NCBI RefSeq assembly: GCF_018881905.1
Contig: NZ_JACVPM010000002.1
Coordinates: forward strand, 1 to 64,000
Source: Polynucleobacter sp. MG-27-Goln-C1
GTDB lineage: Bacteria; Pseudomonadota; Gammaproteobacteria; Burkholderiales; Burkholderiaceae
DNA: 64,000 nucleotides
Reading direction: 5' to 3'
Each line of letters begins with the position of its first letter. Position 1 is the stretch's first letter. Of the stretch, positions 54,222 to 63,065 are shown piece by piece. Below the pieces are notes generated by a model, which made no database searches, was not told where the DNA came from, and saw nothing but the letters and a program-made list of their open reading frames with translations. The translations under genes were made by a program, and so were the position numbers.

Positions 54222-54865
54222 AGATCCAGCACCCGCAGACCAGGGATCGCTACAGGCTGGTGACTTGTCAGCACTACCAAGCCATTGCTCTTAAGGTGCT
54301 CAGTTATCAAATCTTGCAACACCTGCATCGCATGAGTATCTAAAGCATTAAAAGGCTCATCCAAAATCCATACTTGCGCACCGCGCGTCAACATGCGTGC
54401 CATCAGGACACGTTTTTTCTGACCTGCTGATAAGCAATTCACAGGCAGATCTTCGCGCCCCTTTAAGCCAAATCGCCACAATGAAGCAAAAGCATCTTGC
54501 TCGGAAAGAGTTATGCCGTCGATTGCCGCATAAAGGCGCAAATTTTCAATGGCACTGAGATCCTCTTTCAGGGCATCACGGTGACCCAAAAATAAAAGTT
54601 TGCCGTGATACTCAGATGCTTCTTTTTTGATGGAGTGTCCGTTCCAGAGAATCTCTCCAGACTCCGGGGAGGTCAAGCCAGTTAATAGGCGCAAAAGGCT
54701 TGTTTTGCCCACACCATTCTCACCACGAATATGCAAACACTGACCGGCAAGCACCTGCAAATCAAGCCCTGAAAACAGCTCTCTCTCGCCGCGAATGCAG
54801 GTAAGTGCACGAGCCTCAAGGACTGAGGCTGAAGATGCTGGAAAGGAGTGATTAATGGCTGTCAT
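54218..54865 (-). CDS. ccmA: Heme exporter ATPase CcmA
   Basis: 215 residues. Walker A GENGVGKTSLL, signature LSAGQKKRVLMARM, Walker B VWILDEPFNALD, switch His in TSHQP. First gene of the ccm operon, so the operon promoter should lie in 54866-55074. Confidence 0.95.
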   Translation of the reverse strand: MTAINHSFPASSASVLEARALTCIRGERELFSGLDLQVLAGQCLHIRGENGVGKTSLLRLLTGLTSPESGEILWNGHSIKKEASEYHGKLLFLGHRDALKEDLSAIENLRLYAAIDGITLSEQDAFASLWRFGLKGREDLPVNCLSAGQKKRVLMARMLTRGAQVWILDEPFNALDTHAMQVLQDLITEHLKSNGLVVLTSHQPVAIPGLRVLDL

Positions 54866-54980
54866 CGGAAGAAATGGCTTGAATCAAACCACCTCAGGCA
54901 TTGTCCAAGACCCACTTAGGGCTGTCAAACGGCCTAAAACAGTATTTAAAGAATAAATTTCTTTTAATTCAATTGCTTAG

Positions 54981-55109
54981 CTAATTATAAGCTGAGTAGG
55001 CGGGAAGCATTTTTCCCTCTGAGTCATGCTGCCATGTAGGTTCAACGCCAATCTTGACGGGGATACGAGGATTACTAACCTTCTGAGGACATTTGAGGGA
55101 GCTTTGCAA
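54981..55109 (-). CDS. Candidate small ORF overlapping the end of the binding-protein gene
   Basis: An in-frame stretch of 42 codons from TTG 55109 to TAG 54981. It reads NPRIPVKIGVEPTWQHDSEG and ends AYSAYN. It overlaps the last 35 bases of the 55075 gene in another frame. The wording looks protein-like (mixed, non-repetitive, no rare codon runs), but there is no ATG/GTG start and no clear ribosome-binding site. Could be a small gene, a decayed gene end or chance. Confidence 0.3.
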   Translation of the reverse strand: MQSSLKCPQKVSNPRIPVKIGVEPTWQHDSEGKMLPAYSAYN

Positions 55110-55833
55110 CGGATAGGCCTTGTACCTGATATTGACTAATCAGACCCGCCACTAAACCAGATTCAATAAATTCCGCCACACATGCATTTAAAAATTCAAT
55201 CGACTCAAGGTGGGATTTTTGAGCAGCAACCGCCTGCTGAATTCCAGTGAATTGACCATCCAGAATTCTAGATCCAGGAATATCTCTAGCAACGGAAACT
55301 AGACCAGTTTTCAAACCTGCTAAAGCATCTAATTTTTCACTGATAAACAATTCATTGCTCGCTTTCACGCTATCAGCATGCACTAAGCTGGCATGCTTGA
55401 GGTTGCGCTGCAACCAAAGGTCATAAGCACTCTTATAAAAAGAGGCAATCCGAATGCCTGGCTGATCTACCTGCGATACCTCAGTAATAGGTGAATTGGC
55501 GGGCACCAAGTAAGTAGCCGCTAGCTCGACATAAGCAGGTGTGAATGTAATCTTTTGAGCGCGAGCGGGATCGGAACCCAATAATGAGATGCCACACCTC
55601 CCACTAGCGACAGCTTCAACCACTTCGACCTGCGTACTAAAGCCTATCAGGTTTACCTCTACACCCAAACGCTTTGCAATGGCTCGACAGATATCCGGTG
55701 AGATGCCAGTCGGCTCGCCAGTGGATGATCGACCAGTAACCAAAAGGATGTTGCCCAAATACACCCCAGCAGATAAAACACCGCTAGGCGCGAGCTGCTC
55801 TAGTACTTTAGGTGAAACGGTATTCAAAGACAT
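55075..55833 (-). CDS. SBP_bac_3-type binding protein without an export signal
   Basis: 252 residues from ATG 55833 (an open frame runs on to 55977, but GGAG lies directly before 55833). The fold is the family-3 (polar amino acid/opine) solute-binding type: GEPTGISPDICRAIAKRLGV, SGRCGISLLGSDPARA. No signal peptide is visible in any start form, and no ABC permease is near. It may act as a cytosolic sensor or be mis-started. Overlap with the candidate ORF is described separately. Confidence 0.72.
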   Translation of the reverse strand: MSLNTVSPKVLEQLAPSGVLSAGVYLGNILLVTGRSSTGEPTGISPDICRAIAKRLGVEVNLIGFSTQVEVVEAVASGRCGISLLGSDPARAQKITFTPAYVELAATYLVPANSPITEVSQVDQPGIRIASFYKSAYDLWLQRNLKHASLVHADSVKASNELFISEKLDALAGLKTGLVSVARDIPGSRILDGQFTGIQQAVAAQKSHLESIEFLNACVAEFIESGLVAGLISQYQVQGLSVAKLPQMSSEG

Positions 55834-55885
55834 CTCCAAATTTTTATCAGTCACCGAAACTATACCTAAGTAGAAATAGAATGAA

Positions 55886-56299
55886 CTAGGATTTCCAAAA
55901 GAGATTGATCTTCTGTGGCGATTCTGTCTTGACAGTAACAGACCTCTTCTGAACCACGCCTTGATAGCTTCCCTCAAGCAGGTAATCGCCTGCAGGTAAA
56001 TTCATGAGCATATAGGGGCCATCAGCTTGCGCATCAAGTACGACCTGATTCTTAGCGTTCAGAACTTTAATCTTGGCGCCGAAGATCCAAACACCGCGAC
56101 CATTCTCTAACTGCGATAGCTCTAGCAATACAGGCCACTGCTTAGCCTCAGCCAAAATTGCTTGTGATTCCTCTTCCCCTACCCCGCCAGAGATGTAAGA
56201 AATTCCCTGGGAATATTGTGTATTCGGTATTTGCGCGAACACTATTGAGGAACAGGTAATACAGACCGCAGAAAGAATCGACTTGATATTGAAGTTCAT
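55886..56299 (-). CDS. Exported protein with carboxypeptidase-regulatory-like domain
   Basis: 137 residues from ATG 56299. Signal peptide (SAVCITCSSIVFAQ). The mature part reads as a small beta-sandwich (VLDAQADGPYMLMNLPAGDY, GSYQGVVQKRSVTVKT), resembling carboxypeptidase regulatory-like/transthyretin-like domains. Envelope role unknown. Confidence 0.65.
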   Translation of the reverse strand: MNFNIKSILSAVCITCSSIVFAQIPNTQYSQGISYISGGVGEEESQAILAEAKQWPVLLELSQLENGRGVWIFGAKIKVLNAKNQVVLDAQADGPYMLMNLPAGDYLLEGSYQGVVQKRSVTVKTESPQKINLFWKS

Positions 56300-56379
56300 G
56301 TGAGTCTCTTTTAGTGAGTCTAAGTGCTTCAATTCATTTTACAGTTAAGTAGATCAGTTGAGCAGGCATATAAAAAGTA

Positions 56380-56405
56380 AAAAACCCCGCACAGGCGGGG
56401 CTTTT
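56380..56405 (-). terminator. Terminator after the quinone oxidoreductase gene
   Basis: CCCCGC - CTGT - GCGGGG on the minus strand, followed by TTTTTTAC. Strong intrinsic terminator for the gene at 56444. Confidence 0.88.
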
Positions 56406-56443
56406 CAATAAACCACATCAGATCAAATGTTCGGTAACCCACA

Positions 56444-57424
56444 TTAAGGGGTAATCACAATCGCTCCCGAAACTTTTCTTCCCTCAGCTGCCTTGTGTGC
56501 TTCAGCAGCTTGCTCAAGAGTGAACTTAGCACCGATTTGCACTTTTACACGGCCTTGCGCAATCGCATCAAATACCGCGCGGGCATTTTCTTGAAGCAAC
56601 TCAGGAGTGGCATTGTGAGGGAACACAGAAGGTCTTGTTAAGAAGAGGCAGCCCTTCTTATTGAGAATCTCTGGCTGAATCTCTGGCGCTGGGCCAGAAG
56701 CCGCACCAAATAAAGCCACCGTACCAAATGGAGCAGCACACTCGAGAGATCCCAGGAAAGTAGTTTTAGCAACAGAGTCGTAAACCACATTCGCCTTGCG
56801 ACCACCTGTTGCCTTGATAACTTCCTCAACCCAATTGGGTTTTGAGTAATCGACCACAGCATCACATCCAGCTTCTTTTGCTGCAGCAAACTTAGCTTCA
56901 GAGCCAACAGTGCCAACTACAAAAGCACCTAATGATTTTGCCCAACCCGCTAAGATTTGGCCAACACCACCAGCAGCAGCATGCACAAGCACAACATCAC
57001 CAGCTTTGACCTTGTAGGTCTTTTGAATTAAGTATTGCGCAGTCATTGCCTTGAAGAACACAGCAGCAGCAACTTCATCAGAGACATTGTCTGGTACCGA
57101 CACCAGCTTATCCACCGCCACATTACGTGCGCTGGCATAAGCGCCGATACCAGCATTCATATACACCACACGATCACCCACCTTAAATCGAGTGACACCT
57201 TCACCAAGCGCCTCGACCACACCAACCGCTTCGTGGCCTAAGCCTGTTGGCAATTCCAATGGGTAAACACCTGAGCGCTGATAGACGTCGATAAAGTTAA
57301 AACCAATTGCAGTTTGACGAAGCTGTACTTCGCCTTTTCCTGGGGCTGGCAGCTCTTTATCAATTAACTGAATTACATCGGCACTACCGAGTTCTGAAAG
57401 ACTAACAATTCGAGCAGTTGTCAC
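56444..57424 (-). CDS. qor: Quinone oxidoreductase, NADPH-dependent (Qor-like, MDR family)
   Basis: 326 residues. GroES-like N-terminal domain (FNFIDVYQRSGVYPLELPTG, GHEAVGVVEALGEGV) and Rossmann domain with VLVHAAAGGVGQILAGWAKS. No zinc ligands, as in zeta-crystallin/Qor. Single gene with its own terminator. Confidence 0.9.
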   Translation of the reverse strand: MTTARIVSLSELGSADVIQLIDKELPAPGKGEVQLRQTAIGFNFIDVYQRSGVYPLELPTGLGHEAVGVVEALGEGVTRFKVGDRVVYMNAGIGAYASARNVAVDKLVSVPDNVSDEVAAAVFFKAMTAQYLIQKTYKVKAGDVVLVHAAAGGVGQILAGWAKSLGAFVVGTVGSEAKFAAAKEAGCDAVVDYSKPNWVEEVIKATGGRKANVVYDSVAKTTFLGSLECAAPFGTVALFGAASGPAPEIQPEILNKKGCLFLTRPSVFPHNATPELLQENARAVFDAIAQGRVKVQIGAKFTLEQAAEAHKAAEGRKVSGAIVITP

Positions 57425-57453
57425 AAGTCACCTTATTATTTTTATAGAAAAAT

Positions 57454-57906
57454 TTATCTTACCGCAACAGAAGAAGATGGGATCTCTTCATCCTCAACGA
57501 TAGCCCAGGTACTATCACCGAGCTTTTTAACTGCCATGACATAGGTCCAGGAATCAGGTATGCCACAACTCCATTGATCGGGGCCATTCTGAATCAATAC
57601 ATTTGCACCAATGCGGCTATCGAAATATAGGTGATAGGTTTTGCCATGTAGAGGATTGAAGCCAAATTTAGCGCTATGCACCATTTCTGTTGCGTCTAAT
57701 CTTGCTTGAAGAGCACGCGCCTGCTTCATCAATACTTCCGCCTGCTCCATGATGCGGTCGTATTCAAGCTTGGCATTTTGGCGAGCGACATTGACCGCCT
57801 TGTCTTTCTCTTCCAAGACTTTGATCGGCGCAAATACAGGTGCACCCACTTCCATGGGATATTCAATACCAGCATGTCGTGCTGGATCGGTGTCTTCTAT
57901 TCGCAT
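57454..57906 (-). CDS. DUF2452-like protein
   Basis: 150 residues. A coiled-coil-like helix (about 45-75, LEYDRIMEQAEVLMKQARAL) followed by GKTYHLYFDSRIGANVLIQN, the pattern of the DUF2452 family. Function unknown; cytosolic. The call rests on pattern only. Confidence 0.55.
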   Translation of the reverse strand: MRIEDTDPARHAGIEYPMEVGAPVFAPIKVLEEKDKAVNVARQNAKLEYDRIMEQAEVLMKQARALQARLDATEMVHSAKFGFNPLHGKTYHLYFDSRIGANVLIQNGPDQWSCGIPDSWTYVMAVKKLGDSTWAIVEDEEIPSSSVAVR

Positions 57907-57975
57907 TGCAATCTTTAAGCTGTTGATTTAATTGGTCAAAGTGTGACACAAAACCAAAAACTGTGCCGCCCCTGC

Positions 57976-59502
57976 CTATAAGGCGTTCAGATTGCCCAAA
58001 ATGGTCTTAGCGTGATCCTGAATAGACCGTTGATCTGACTCATCAATTCTGGATAAGTTGGCGGTCATCAAACGGGTCCGCGGGCTTGCCTCAAATTGCT
58101 TGCGATGGTTAATGAGGAAGTTCCAATACAGGTTAGTCATTGGACAGGCCCCCTCACCAAAGCGGATATCAGGCTTATATTGGCATGAACCGCAATAGTT
58201 ACTCATGCGCTTGATATAAGCACCGCTCGCAATATAAGGCTTGCTAGTGAAGCGGCCACCACTGGCAAACAAGGCCATACCCGCAGTATTGGGCAACTCC
58301 ACCCATTCAATCGCATCCACATAAATAGCCAGATACCAATCACATACTTCTTTAGGCAGAATCTCAGCGAGTAGCGCGAAGTTCCCGGTGACCATCAAAC
58401 GCTGGATGTGATGGGCATAGCCGTACTGCAGCGTTTGCCCAATAGACTCCTGCATGCATTTCATCTTGGTATCGCCGGTCCAATACCAGTCCGGCAAAGA
58501 GTTCTGGTGCTTGTAAAAATTGTCTTCGGCCATTTGCGGCATATCGAGGTAGTACATGCCGCGCACAAATTCTCGCCATCCTAAGATCTGGCGAATAAAT
58601 CCTTCTACAGTTGCCAGCTCTAAGTCATGTTTTTTCCAAGCGAGTAAAACGGCATCGATGACTTCTCTGGGATTAAGTAATTTCAGATTGAGCGAGCTAG
58701 ACAACAGCGAGTGCCAACCAAAAGGCGTATCCGTCCACATCGCATCTTCATAAATACCGAAAGTTGCTAAACGATGCTCCACAAATCCCTCTAGGGCTTG
58801 CAGCGCTTGCTGGCGAGTCACAGGCCACTGGAAGTGTGCCAATGATCCTGGGTGGTCTGAGTAACGCTCTTCCACTTCAGCCAAAACAGTTTTGGTAATA
58901 GCGTCTGGTTCAAATAATTCTGGGGGCGGGATCAAGCCGGGACCCTTCTTTGGAAAGGGCTTGCGATTATCTCGATCAAAGTTCCACTGGCCACCTTCAG
59001 GATTGCCTTCTTTGTCGACCAAAATATTGTGAGTCTTACGCATTAGTCGATAGAAATACTCCAGACGTAATTCTTTCTTACCAGCAACCCAGCTAGAAAA
59101 TTCCTGACGTGAGCAATAGAAATGTGGATCCTCCTGCATTTCTAATTCAATGGTTAATTCAGAGGCTAATTTTTCAATTTCACACTTGAGTCGATATTCC
59201 CCCGGCTCAAGACAAACCAAATGAGTACATTTTTCTTTTTTAATAATCGCTCGTAGCGTGTCGCCAATAGATTTAGGAGACTGCTTGATATATTGCAGCG
59301 GTATACCAAGCTCTTCTAGCTGCTTGGCAAAGTGGCGCATTGCCGATAAAAACAAAGCAATTTTTGCCTTATGAGACCAGACATACTGAGCCTCATCCGC
59401 AGACTCAATCATGACTACCTGATCGGTCTTAGGATTGATTTTTTTTATTACCGGGCTATTGATATCTAATTGATCACCCAGAATGAGAACGAGCTTCTTC
59501 AA
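57976..59502 (-). CDS. phrB: Iron-sulfur (6-4)-type photolyase (FeS-BCP/PhrB family)
   Basis: 508 residues: N-terminal photolyase-related antenna domain from MKKLVLILGDQLD, C-terminal FAD domain with IGQTLQYGYAHHIQRLMVTG. The four cluster cysteines of FeS bacterial cryptochrome/photolyases are at 349, 437, 440 and 453 (KCMQ, YCGSC, EGACPMT), within one residue of the known PhrB positions. Such enzymes repair (6-4) photoproducts with light. Last gene of a five-gene minus-strand unit. Confidence 0.93.
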   Translation of the reverse strand: MKKLVLILGDQLDINSPVIKKINPKTDQVVMIESADEAQYVWSHKAKIALFLSAMRHFAKQLEELGIPLQYIKQSPKSIGDTLRAIIKKEKCTHLVCLEPGEYRLKCEIEKLASELTIELEMQEDPHFYCSRQEFSSWVAGKKELRLEYFYRLMRKTHNILVDKEGNPEGGQWNFDRDNRKPFPKKGPGLIPPPELFEPDAITKTVLAEVEERYSDHPGSLAHFQWPVTRQQALQALEGFVEHRLATFGIYEDAMWTDTPFGWHSLLSSSLNLKLLNPREVIDAVLLAWKKHDLELATVEGFIRQILGWREFVRGMYYLDMPQMAEDNFYKHQNSLPDWYWTGDTKMKCMQESIGQTLQYGYAHHIQRLMVTGNFALLAEILPKEVCDWYLAIYVDAIEWVELPNTAGMALFASGGRFTSKPYIASGAYIKRMSNYCGSCQYKPDIRFGEGACPMTNLYWNFLINHRKQFEASPRTRLMTANLSRIDESDQRSIQDHAKTILGNLNAL

Positions 59503-59528
59503 GTATCTATCCTCGCTAATTGCCGGGC

Positions 59529-60083
59529 CTAGCGCTTGTAAAAGCTCAGGGTAACCTCGCCAAGATCAATACCAAACTTACTCATCTTGGCTTTATTCAG
59601 CATGACCTTAGGCGTTACCAGGTACATCCAATCATTAAATTGCACGTGATAGATCGTCCCATCTACTGGTAGTGCCAAGGTGTATGTCCAATTGAGTGCA
59701 TTGCCTGCTGATTCCCCTAATGCGTCACCTACAACATCATCTGCCCTACCAATATATTTACCAGGGGCAGTTTCAGTCAAAGTCCAAATACGCTTTTGCT
59801 TAGTGCCATCGGAGTATTCAAAGCTCTCATCAAGGGTGCCTACTTTTTTACCGTCAATCACTTTCCACTGGGCAACCAAAAGGACGGTAAATCGTTTTTT
59901 TACCTCACCACTTCGATCAGTAAAGATGCCATAGGCATCTATCGTGCCATTAAAGTATTCACTAAGATCTAAATTGGGTTTCTCATTTGCATACTGCGTT
60001 ACTGATGGTGAGGAGCAGGCAAACAAACCTGAAATCACTAAACCTAGGATCATCCATTTTGCAGCGGTATAAGTTTTGCGCAT
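59529..60083 (-). CDS. DUF3833-family lipoprotein
   Basis: 184 residues with lipobox LFAC (Cys23). PNLDLSEYFNGTIDAYGIFT and WTYTLALPVDGTIYHVQFND match DUF3833, a family often found with photolyase and singlet-oxygen/light-response genes. Periplasmic lipoprotein; function unknown. Starts one base after the chalcone-isomerase-like stop. Confidence 0.85.
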   Translation of the reverse strand: MRKTYTAAKWMILGLVISGLFACSSPSVTQYANEKPNLDLSEYFNGTIDAYGIFTDRSGEVKKRFTVLLVAQWKVIDGKKVGTLDESFEYSDGTKQKRIWTLTETAPGKYIGRADDVVGDALGESAGNALNWTYTLALPVDGTIYHVQFNDWMYLVTPKVMLNKAKMSKFGIDLGEVTLSFYKR

Positions 60084-60632
60084 TTAACATGCTCCTGAAA
60101 TAAGCGGTGGCGGGCAACCTTGCCCTAATAATTCTGTCCTGAGTTTTGGCGCACTCGTTTTTGAATCCAACCAAATGCCAAAAAAGGCTTTTGCAAAATC
60201 AGCTCCCTGAATTTGCGATATCTTCCTGCCCTCATAAAAGAAGCTGGTGCCCTGCTTAGGGATATAGACAGCAGCAATAGTCTGGCCGGGCTCCACATTA
60301 GGAAGAATGCTTGCTAACTCCTTACCCCAAGATGCCGCTTGAGAATCAGAGACGCCTAAATTTTTCATCTCTTCGGCCGTACGGTTGGCAATTGCTTCGC
60401 CCGTGAATGATCTCTGATACTTCAGCTCGAGAGCAAACTCTTGAGAATCCTTGGCTGCGCCACGGTACAGATTGGCATCGTAAACATGAAAACCCCAAAA
60501 GTTCAGTCTACCCAAACCCTGTAATTGGACTTGACCCATCATGCTCTTAATATGTGGCGGTTCCTTAGGGAAACTGTTTGGAGTGAGTACGCTGAGAGCT
60601 AAAGTAAGTACCAATGCACTGGAGAGCTTCAT
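60084..60632 (-). CDS. Chalcone-isomerase-like exported protein
   Basis: 182 residues. Signal peptide, then a CHI-like (Chalcone_3) fold: LNFWGFHVYDANLYRGAAKD, LELKYQRSFTGEAIANRTAE, AVYIPKQGTSFFYEG. In bacteria these are non-catalytic lipid/fatty-acid-binding-type proteins. Member of the light-response unit. Confidence 0.82.
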   Translation of the reverse strand: MKLSSALVLTLALSVLTPNSFPKEPPHIKSMMGQVQLQGLGRLNFWGFHVYDANLYRGAAKDSQEFALELKYQRSFTGEAIANRTAEEMKNLGVSDSQAASWGKELASILPNVEPGQTIAAVYIPKQGTSFFYEGRKISQIQGADFAKAFFGIWLDSKTSAPKLRTELLGQGCPPPLISGAC

Positions 60633-60636
60633 ATCT

Positions 60637-61023
60637 TTATCCCTTTCTATTTACTAGTCGTAAAGCAAGGGGTCCAAACAAGGCGGAGATCGCATGGCGA
60701 TGCTTTGCGAAGAATCGATAGCCTACGTTCCAAAAAGGCTTGAGAGCTGGTCTAGAAAAAATCCATGCGAGCTTAGGGAGATTTGCTCGACTATAAGCTG
60801 CTGTAAATACCTCAACCCCTTGGATCAGTTCACCATCATCATATTGTGCACACATAGAAGCCAGGGCCTGATCACAAGAGACGCCAACACGATCAGGGAT
60901 GTATTGGTCAGAATTAATATCAACAAAGCTGAGCAAGCCTGCCTGATTACGCCCAGAGAGAAATTGAATTTCCGCCTGACATAAAGGACAAAGACCGTCA
61001 TAGAACATAGTCAGCTTTTTCAT
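60637..61023 (-). CDS. Thiol-disulfide oxidoreductase DCC family (DUF393)
   Basis: 128 residues from ATG 61023. FYDGLCPLCQAEIQFL with DGxCPLC (Cys12, Cys15) defines the DCC family; the C-terminal PFWNVGYRFFAKHRHAISAL is also typical. Start is 5 bases after the TIGR03643 stop. Confidence 0.85.
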   Translation of the reverse strand: MKKLTMFYDGLCPLCQAEIQFLSGRNQAGLLSFVDINSDQYIPDRVGVSCDQALASMCAQYDDGELIQGVEVFTAAYSRANLPKLAWIFSRPALKPFWNVGYRFFAKHRHAISALFGPLALRLVNRKG

Positions 61024-61028
61024 GATGC

Positions 61029-61298
61029 TTATTTTTGCTTGTACTGAGTTGCGCAATAAGCGCGAGTAACCAACTTACTGCGAAGGGCAACATGCTTGGT
61101 TGCCCTACCAGTGACTCGCTTGCGCCATAGCTCAAATGAATTGCGTTTGAGATTTTTCCTCATTAAGGCCTTGACTTGGGGCTCGGAATACCCAAAAGTA
61201 GCTTCGATCGCATCAAAAGGGGTGCGATCCTCCCAAGCCATCTCAATCAATCTCGAGAGATCGGCTTCTGATAGTGTCTGAGGAAGGCGTGTTGTCAT
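61029..61298 (-). CDS. TIGR03643/DUF2805-family protein
   Basis: 89 residues from ATG 61298 (the preceding in-frame codon is TTG). RLIEMAWEDRTPFDAIEATF and ALMRKNLKRNSFELWRKRV match this small helical family, which often sits beside photolyase genes and looks DNA-binding. First gene of the five-gene minus-strand unit. Confidence 0.85.
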   Translation of the reverse strand: MTTRLPQTLSEADLSRLIEMAWEDRTPFDAIEATFGYSEPQVKALMRKNLKRNSFELWRKRVTGRATKHVALRSKLVTRAYCATQYKQK

Positions 61299-61304
61299 CA
61301 AGCA

Positions 61305-61328
61305 AGTTTAAGACTTATTCAATAAACT
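61305..61328. promoter_or_regulatory. Candidate operator in the divergent light-cluster promoter
   Basis: AGTTTA and TAAACT form a perfect six-base inverted repeat 12 bases apart in the 60-base divergent gap. Position suits an operator for both units; no regulator gene is in view and the repeat is short. Confidence 0.35.
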
Positions 61329-61358
61329 GGCTGAGACCCCATTCATTTCCCCTCATAC

Positions 61359-62054
61359 ATGCCATTAATCCCTAAACCCTTCCGCGCACTTGTAATTGGC
61401 TCCTCCGGAACCATCGGCTCTGCCTTTGTGGAATTACTGGAAAATGATCCGGCATGCTTAGGGGTAACGGGAATTCATCGAAACTCCGATAACCCGATTG
61501 ATTATCAAGATCTGAGCACCATTGAATCTGCGGCAAAGGCCCTCTCAGATGAAGCGCCCTTTCAGCTCATCATCAATACCATCGGCATATTGCATTCTGC
61601 CGATTGGATGCCTGAAAAAAAGCTCGATGATCTCAATGCCGAACAATTGCAGATGTTGATGCAAATTAATGCCATCGGGCCTGGATTGAGTATCAAACAC
61701 TTTTCCAAGTTACTCGACCCCGCTCACTCTGTCATGGCAACGCTCTCTGCCAAAGTCGGGAGTATTGAAGATAATCGCCTCGGTGGGTGGTACAGCTACC
61801 GCGCCTCTAAGGCAGCATTGAATATGCTGATTAAGACAGCATCGATTGAATTCTCTAGAACTAAACCCAACACTGCTTTGGTGGCAATGCATCCAGGGAC
61901 AGTCAATTCCCACTTATCAAAACCTTTCAAGGGCGAGCAAATTGGCAGACCTCCTTTGGAGGCTGCCATGGATATGTTGAATGTTCTTCTCTCGATCACC
62001 AAAGAAGATTCAGGAACCTTTCTAACTTACTCTGGAGAAAGATTACCCTGGTAA
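61359..62054 (+). CDS. SDR family oxidoreductase of the photolyase cluster
   Basis: 231 residues. VIGSSGTIGSAFVELLENDP (cofactor), ATLSAKVGSIEDNRLGGWYS and YRASKAALNMLIKT (YxxxK). The NAD loop GSSGTIGSA is the variant of the csgA/C-factor-like SDRs. ATG 61359 has no good ribosome-binding site, so it may be leaderless or nearly so. Confidence 0.87.
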   Translation: MPLIPKPFRALVIGSSGTIGSAFVELLENDPACLGVTGIHRNSDNPIDYQDLSTIESAAKALSDEAPFQLIINTIGILHSADWMPEKKLDDLNAEQLQMLMQINAIGPGLSIKHFSKLLDPAHSVMATLSAKVGSIEDNRLGGWYSYRASKAALNMLIKTASIEFSRTKPNTALVAMHPGTVNSHLSKPFKGEQIGRPPLEAAMDMLNVLLSITKEDSGTFLTYSGERLPW

Positions 62055-62067
62055 TTCACAACACCTT

Positions 62068-62643
62068 ATGAAATATTATTCCCAATTTTTAATTGCTCTA
62101 CTCATGCTTGTCGGGGTGCAGACCACGACCCTCGCTCAAACTGAGTTAGCTAGCGCGATGCAAGATGGTCAACATGTCTTACTCATGCGTCATGCTGATG
62201 CGCCTGGATATGGTGATCCTCAGGGCTACCAACTGAATCAATGTGCCACACAACGTAATCTAGGAGAGCGTGGCAGAAAACAAGCTCAAGCGATTGGCGA
62301 GTGGCTAACCAAGCAGGGCATTACCAAGGCCCAGGTCTATAGCAGCGCTTGGTGTCGATGTCTTGATACAGCAACCCTTCTTAATAAGGGTTCAGTTAAA
62401 AAGGAGGCAGCGCTGGGGTCTTTCTTTGATGATATGAGTCAATCTAAAAAGCAGACTGAAGATTTAGCAAAGCTCATTCAGGCTGAGCGCATCAAATATC
62501 CAAACGCACCGATCATTATGGTGACCCATCATGTCAACATCGAATCTTTCACGGGCAAGGTTCTCAATTCAGGTGACATGATCTTAGTTAAGGTCAATTC
62601 CTCTGGACAAGCTGTATCGCACAAGCTCTACCCTAGCCCATAA
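62068..62643 (+). CDS. Exported histidine phosphatase-family protein
   Basis: 191 residues. Signal peptide to about ALAQ; catalytic LLMRHADAPG with Arg41-His42; ERGRKQAQAIGEWLTKQG; distal MVTHHVNIESFTG (His). Periplasmic phosphatase of unknown substrate, 13 bases after the SDR gene. Confidence 0.85.
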   Translation: MKYYSQFLIALLMLVGVQTTTLAQTELASAMQDGQHVLLMRHADAPGYGDPQGYQLNQCATQRNLGERGRKQAQAIGEWLTKQGITKAQVYSSAWCRCLDTATLLNKGSVKKEAALGSFFDDMSQSKKQTEDLAKLIQAERIKYPNAPIIMVTHHVNIESFTGKVLNSGDMILVKVNSSGQAVSHKLYPSP

Positions 62644-62680
62644 CTTCATCAATCAACACATCACTTCCACAAGAGCGACC

Positions 62681-63061
62681 ATGTCAACTGAATTACCCCT
62701 CAATGTTTTAGGCCAACCACTGGTTCCCTGCTCCTTTGATCCATTAACAGGATTTTTCAGAGATGGTTGCTGCAAGACCAATGAGCAAGATGCCGGAAGT
62801 CATTTGGTTTGCGCAATAGTCAGCAATGACTTTTTGCAATTTAGCCTGAAGCGCGGCAACGATCTGATTACCCCAAGACCGGAGTACCAGTTTCCAGGAC
62901 TGATAGCAGGGGACCAATGGTGTCTATGTCTTAATCGCTGGATCGAAGCTCTAGAAGCCAACTGTGCACCAATGATTAAACTAGAAAGTACGCACATTAA
63001 AGCTTTGGAGAAAGTCTCCCTAGAAGTGCTAGAGCAATATGCGGAAGTAGAAAAACTGTAA
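62681..63061 (+). CDS. DUF2237-family protein
   Basis: 126 residues. PLVPCSFDPLTGFFRDGCC, GSHLVCAIVSNDFLQF and PGLIAGDQWCLCLNRWIEAL match DUF2237 with several conserved cysteines, common beside light-response genes. Function unknown. Confidence 0.87.
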   Translation: MSTELPLNVLGQPLVPCSFDPLTGFFRDGCCKTNEQDAGSHLVCAIVSNDFLQFSLKRGNDLITPRPEYQFPGLIAGDQWCLCLNRWIEALEANCAPMIKLESTHIKALEKVSLEVLEQYAEVEKL

Positions 63062-63065
63062 AAAC

